Shown: positions 61,600 through 64,000 of the stretch, one piece after another
Layout: each line of letters begins with the position of its first letter
Position numbering within the stretch: position 1 is the first letter of the stretch
Source: Micromonospora purpureochromogenes
Lineage (GTDB): Bacteria; Actinomycetota; Actinomycetes; Mycobacteriales; Micromonosporaceae
Assembly: GCF_900091515.1 (NCBI RefSeq)
Contig: NZ_LT607410.1
Location: 2,790,001-2,854,000 of the forward strand
Length of the DNA: 64,000 bases
Direction: 5' to 3'
Position numbers and translations under genes: made by a program
The notes under the pieces: model-generated
Told to the model about the DNA's origin: nothing
The model's input: the letters and a program-made list of their open reading frames with translations, nothing else
Databases searched by the model: none

Positions 61600-62598
61600 T
61601 CAGCCGTGCGCCGGGGCCGGCTGGCCCGACGGCAGCGGCACCGGCACCGACGCGATCGCCTGGCGCAGCACCTCGGCGGGGGTCACCCCGCGCACCTGCG
61701 CGTCCGGGGTGAGCAGCAGTCGGTGCGCGAAGACCGGCTCGGCGAGGGTCTTCAAATCCTCCGGCATGATCCAGCCCCGGCCGTCGATCAGCGCGTACGC
61801 GCACGCCGCGCGGGTCAACGCGATCACGCCCCGGGGGCTGACCCCGACCCGTACCTGCGGATGGTTGCGGGTCGCGGCGGCCAGCCGGACCGCGTACGCG
61901 TAGAGCGGCTCGGCGATGTGCACCCGGCGGGCCATCCGGACCATCTCCCCGACGGTGGCGGTGTCCGTGACCGCGCTGAGCGAGTCGGGGGAGCGGACCG
62001 TCGCGCCGCGCAACACCTCCACCTCCACCGCCTCGTCCGGGTACCCGACCGACAGCTTCACCAGGAAGCGGTCCAGCTGCGCCTCCGGCAACCGGTAGGT
62101 GCCGTCCATCTCGACCGGGTTCTGCGTGGCCACCACCAGGAAGGGCTGCGGCACCGGATGCCGGACGCCGTCCACGGTGACGGTGCGCTCCTCCATCACC
62201 TCCAGCAGCGCCGACTGGGTCTTCGGCGAGGCACGGTTGATCTCGTCGGCGATGACGATGTTGGCGAAGACCGGCCCCGGGTGGAACTCGAAGCCCCGGG
62301 TGGCCTGGTTGAAGATGGTCACCCCGGAGACGTCCGAGGGGAGCAGGTCCGGGGTGAACTGGATGCGGCGCCACTCACCCTTGACCGTCGCGGTGATCGC
62401 CCGGGCCAGGGTGGTCTTGCCGACGCCGGGCACGTCCTCCAGGAGGACGTGCCCCTGCGCGAACAGCGCGGTCAGCGCCAGCCGTACCACCTGCGGCTTG
62501 CCCAGCACGACCGCGTTGACGTTCTCCGCCAGCCGGGCGGCGAGAGCGGCGAAGCCCTGCACCTCCGGGTGGGTGAGCGGTTCCTGGGGGCTGTTCAC
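61600..62598 (-). CDS. MoxR-family AAA+ ATPase
   Basis: The 332-residue cytosolic ATPase has Walker A in EDVPGVGKTTLA (about 54-65), Walker B in VIADEINRASPKTQSALLEVMEE (about 114-136), sensor 1 in VVATQNPVEMDGTY and the arginine-finger-type PEAQLDRFL. MoxR proteins act as chaperones for cofactor insertion or complex assembly. ATG at 62598; the FN3 gene ends 33 bases upstream, so the four genes form one leftward operon. Confidence 0.95.
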   Translation of the reverse strand: MNSPQEPLTHPEVQGFAALAARLAENVNAVVLGKPQVVRLALTALFAQGHVLLEDVPGVGKTTLARAITATVKGEWRRIQFTPDLLPSDVSGVTIFNQATRGFEFHPGPVFANIVIADEINRASPKTQSALLEVMEERTVTVDGVRHPVPQPFLVVATQNPVEMDGTYRLPEAQLDRFLVKLSVGYPDEAVEVEVLRGATVRSPDSLSAVTDTATVGEMVRMARRVHIAEPLYAYAVRLAAATRNHPQVRVGVSPRGVIALTRAACAYALIDGRGWIMPEDLKTLAEPVFAHRLLLTPDAQVRGVTPAEVLRQAIASVPVPLPSGQPAPAHG

Positions 62599-62631
62599 GG
62601 TGGTGGTGCTCCTCGACTGGCTGGTACGGCG

Positions 62632-64000
62632 TCAGCAGGTGGGCAGGACGTTGATGTCGTCGCCGCCCTCGAGATTGAGCCACGCCCACGGGATGTAGTT
62701 GCGCCCGGAGTACTCGACCTGCACCCACCACGTGCTGCGCTTGTTGTGGTTGTAGATGTAGGCGTAGACCTCTTCGCCCGACTTCTTGCAGTACGCCTTG
62801 AGCCGGGTGCCGGGCTTGGCCCAACCGACCTGCCTGTTGTTGTCCTGCCGGGGCACGGAGAAGACCTCATTGCCGTTGCGGCCGGCCACGTCGTTGTCGC
62901 AGTAGCTCGCCTCCGGCCCGGACGCGCCGTTGTTGCAGGTGGCGACGCCGTACAGCGGGTCGGTGGTCTGCGCCCGGGTCGCGGTGCCCTTGCCGGCGGC
63001 GTTGCTCGCCGTGACCGTGAACGTGTACGCCGTCCCCGGCGTCAGGCCGGGCATCGTGATGCTGGAACAGGGACCCGGCTTCGCCGTCTCGCCGGCGGTG
63101 CTCAACGAGCAGGTGGCCTGCCCGCCGCCCGCGTCGACGGTGAAGGTGACGGTGGCCGCGGTGGCGGTCGCCGACGAGCCGGTCACCGTCACCCGGGGCG
63201 CCGCGACCGTCCGCGCGGTGGTGGTGGCCTCCGGGCCGGGGCCGGCCTCGTTGACCGCCTTCACCTTCACCGTCACGCTCTGCCCGTCGTCCAGCCCGCG
63301 CACCGTGGTCTGCGTGTCGGTCACCTCGCTGACCCTGCCCCCGACGTCGACCAGGTACTTCGTCACCAGGCGGCCGTTGTCGAGCGCCGGCGACCACTGC
63401 ACGGCGACGGTGCCCCGCTGGTCGGCGACCGTGGTGGCCCGCAACTCGGCCGGCTGCCCCGGCGGGGCGAACGGCACCACCGTGTTGCTCACCGGTGAGG
63501 CCGCCGAGCCGGCGCCCTTGTCGTTGACGGACACCACGGTGAAGGCGTACTGGGTGCCGTACTCCAGCTCACCGGCCGGCACCACCAGCTCCGTCTTCGC
63601 CGACTCGCCGGCCGGGGCGTTCGTGCCGGCCGAGGTCGCGGTCACCGCGTACCTGGCGATGGTGTTGCCCTGCCCGTTCGCGGCCGGCCACTTCACCAGC
63701 ACGGTGCCGTCCGGCCGGGCCTCGGCGGTCACGCCGGCCGGCGGGTCCGGCACGGCTGCCGTCGGCGTGACCGGGTTGCTCCGCCGAGCCGGGCCGTCGC
63801 CCTTGGCGTTCACCGCGTGCACCGCGAACGTGTAGGACTCGCCGTTGGTCAGGCCGGTGATCTCCACCGCCCGCTGGTTGGCGCCCACCTCGTGCTTCTG
63901 GCCGCCGCCCTCCACCACGTACCTGGTGATCTCGGCGCCGTTCGCGGCCGCCGGCTTCCAGCTCACCCGGGCCCGCGCGTTGCCGGCGGACGCGGTGACG
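62632..64000 (-). CDS. Fibronectin type III repeat protein, N-terminus beyond window
   Basis: The frame runs in from the right edge with no start in view. It encodes at least three FN3 modules, each about 90 residues with ITGLTNGESYTFAVHAVNAKGDG- or GTQYAFTVVSVNDKGAGS-like endings, then a fourth Ig-like module with Cys residues, and a C-terminal ~100-residue SH3-like domain containing four Cys and many aromatic residues (WWVQVEYSGRNYIPWAWLNLEGG). The visible part is extracytoplasmic in character. As first gene in the MoxR operon it is a candidate client of the MoxR-DUF58 machinery. An internal Met at 63966 is not the true start. Confidence 0.88.
   Translation of the reverse strand, partial: VTASAGNARARVSWKPAAANGAEITRYVVEGGGQKHEVGANQRAVEITGLTNGESYTFAVHAVNAKGDGPARRSNPVTPTAAVPDPPAGVTAEARPDGTVLVKWPAANGQGNTIARYAVTATSAGTNAPAGESAKTELVVPAGELEYGTQYAFTVVSVNDKGAGSAASPVSNTVVPFAPPGQPAELRATTVADQRGTVAVQWSPALDNGRLVTKYLVDVGGRVSEVTDTQTTVRGLDDGQSVTVKVKAVNEAGPGPEATTTARTVAAPRVTVTGSSATATAATVTFTVDAGGGQATCSLSTAGETAKPGPCSSITMPGLTPGTAYTFTVTASNAAGKGTATRAQTTDPLYGVATCNNGASGPEASYCDNDVAGRNGNEVFSVPRQDNNRQVGWAKPGTRLKAYCKKSGEEVYAYIYNHNKRSTWWVQVEYSGRNYIPWAWLNLEGGDDINVLPTC

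Overview
This window is chromosomal DNA of a high-GC actinomycete, most likely Micromonospora or a close relative in the Micromonosporaceae. The evidence is strong G/C preference at third codon positions, GTG/TTG starts, GTGA gene overlaps, mycothiol-type enzymes, an AfsR/SARP regulator, a partial conservon, an LpqY-SugABC trehalose importer and a CBM2-GH48 cellulase under CelR/CebR-type operators. I saw no tRNA, rRNA, CRISPR array, intact insertion sequence or prophage.

Layout. 1-11.8 kb: a leftward run of glycogen debranching enzyme, GT4 glycosyltransferase, two paralogous Ser/Thr kinases, a DUF457 membrane protein and an amidohydrolase cut by the window edge, with a GH63-like glucosidase transcribed away from it. 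11.9-14.1 kb: TetR regulator, HAD phosphatase and DUF4184 membrane protein. 14.1-27.5 kb is the most unusual part: an L,D-transpeptidase lacking a visible signal peptide and bracketed by two related hairpin repeats, a secreted S1 protease, a 2868-residue RHS surface protein with DNRLRE and golvesin-like domains, and a SARP regulator. The protease and RHS genes share a multi-block promoter with identical spacing, so they are probably co-regulated. 27.5-29.8 kb: a RusA-like small protein with a 91-residue companion, a VOC protein and an Rv2466c-like DsbA protein. 30.0-34.5 kb: the trehalose importer operon, followed by a terminator and a separate 33-bp inverted repeat.

34.8-46.1 kb is mostly housekeeping: AlkZ-like winged-helix protein, PRC-barrel/DUF2382 protein, DUF4190 protein, an LLM oxidoreductase, WrbA, a PhzE-like fused anthranilate/ADIC synthase preceded by a Trp-Trp leader peptide and hairpins (transcription attenuation), an FGGY kinase, and a CvnA-CvnB pair lacking CvnC and CvnD. 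46.2-51.8 kb: a GH1 beta-glucosidase and a divergent GH48 exocellulase, with three CelR/CebR-type operators between them. GH48 releases cello-oligosaccharides and GH1 can split them to glucose. A dense set of hairpins follows GH48. 51.8-57.9 kb: DUF3159, PAP2 phosphatase, YbhB/YbcL protein, mycothiol-dependent isomerase-like protein, a 37-38 bp tandem repeat, DUF1028, an F420-type LLM enzyme and an SDR. 58.0-64.0 kb: a leftward operon of FN3 protein (cut by the edge), MoxR ATPase, DUF58 protein and a transglutaminase-like membrane protein that appears to have lost its catalytic Cys and His.

All family names rest on reading motifs by eye; no database search was run.
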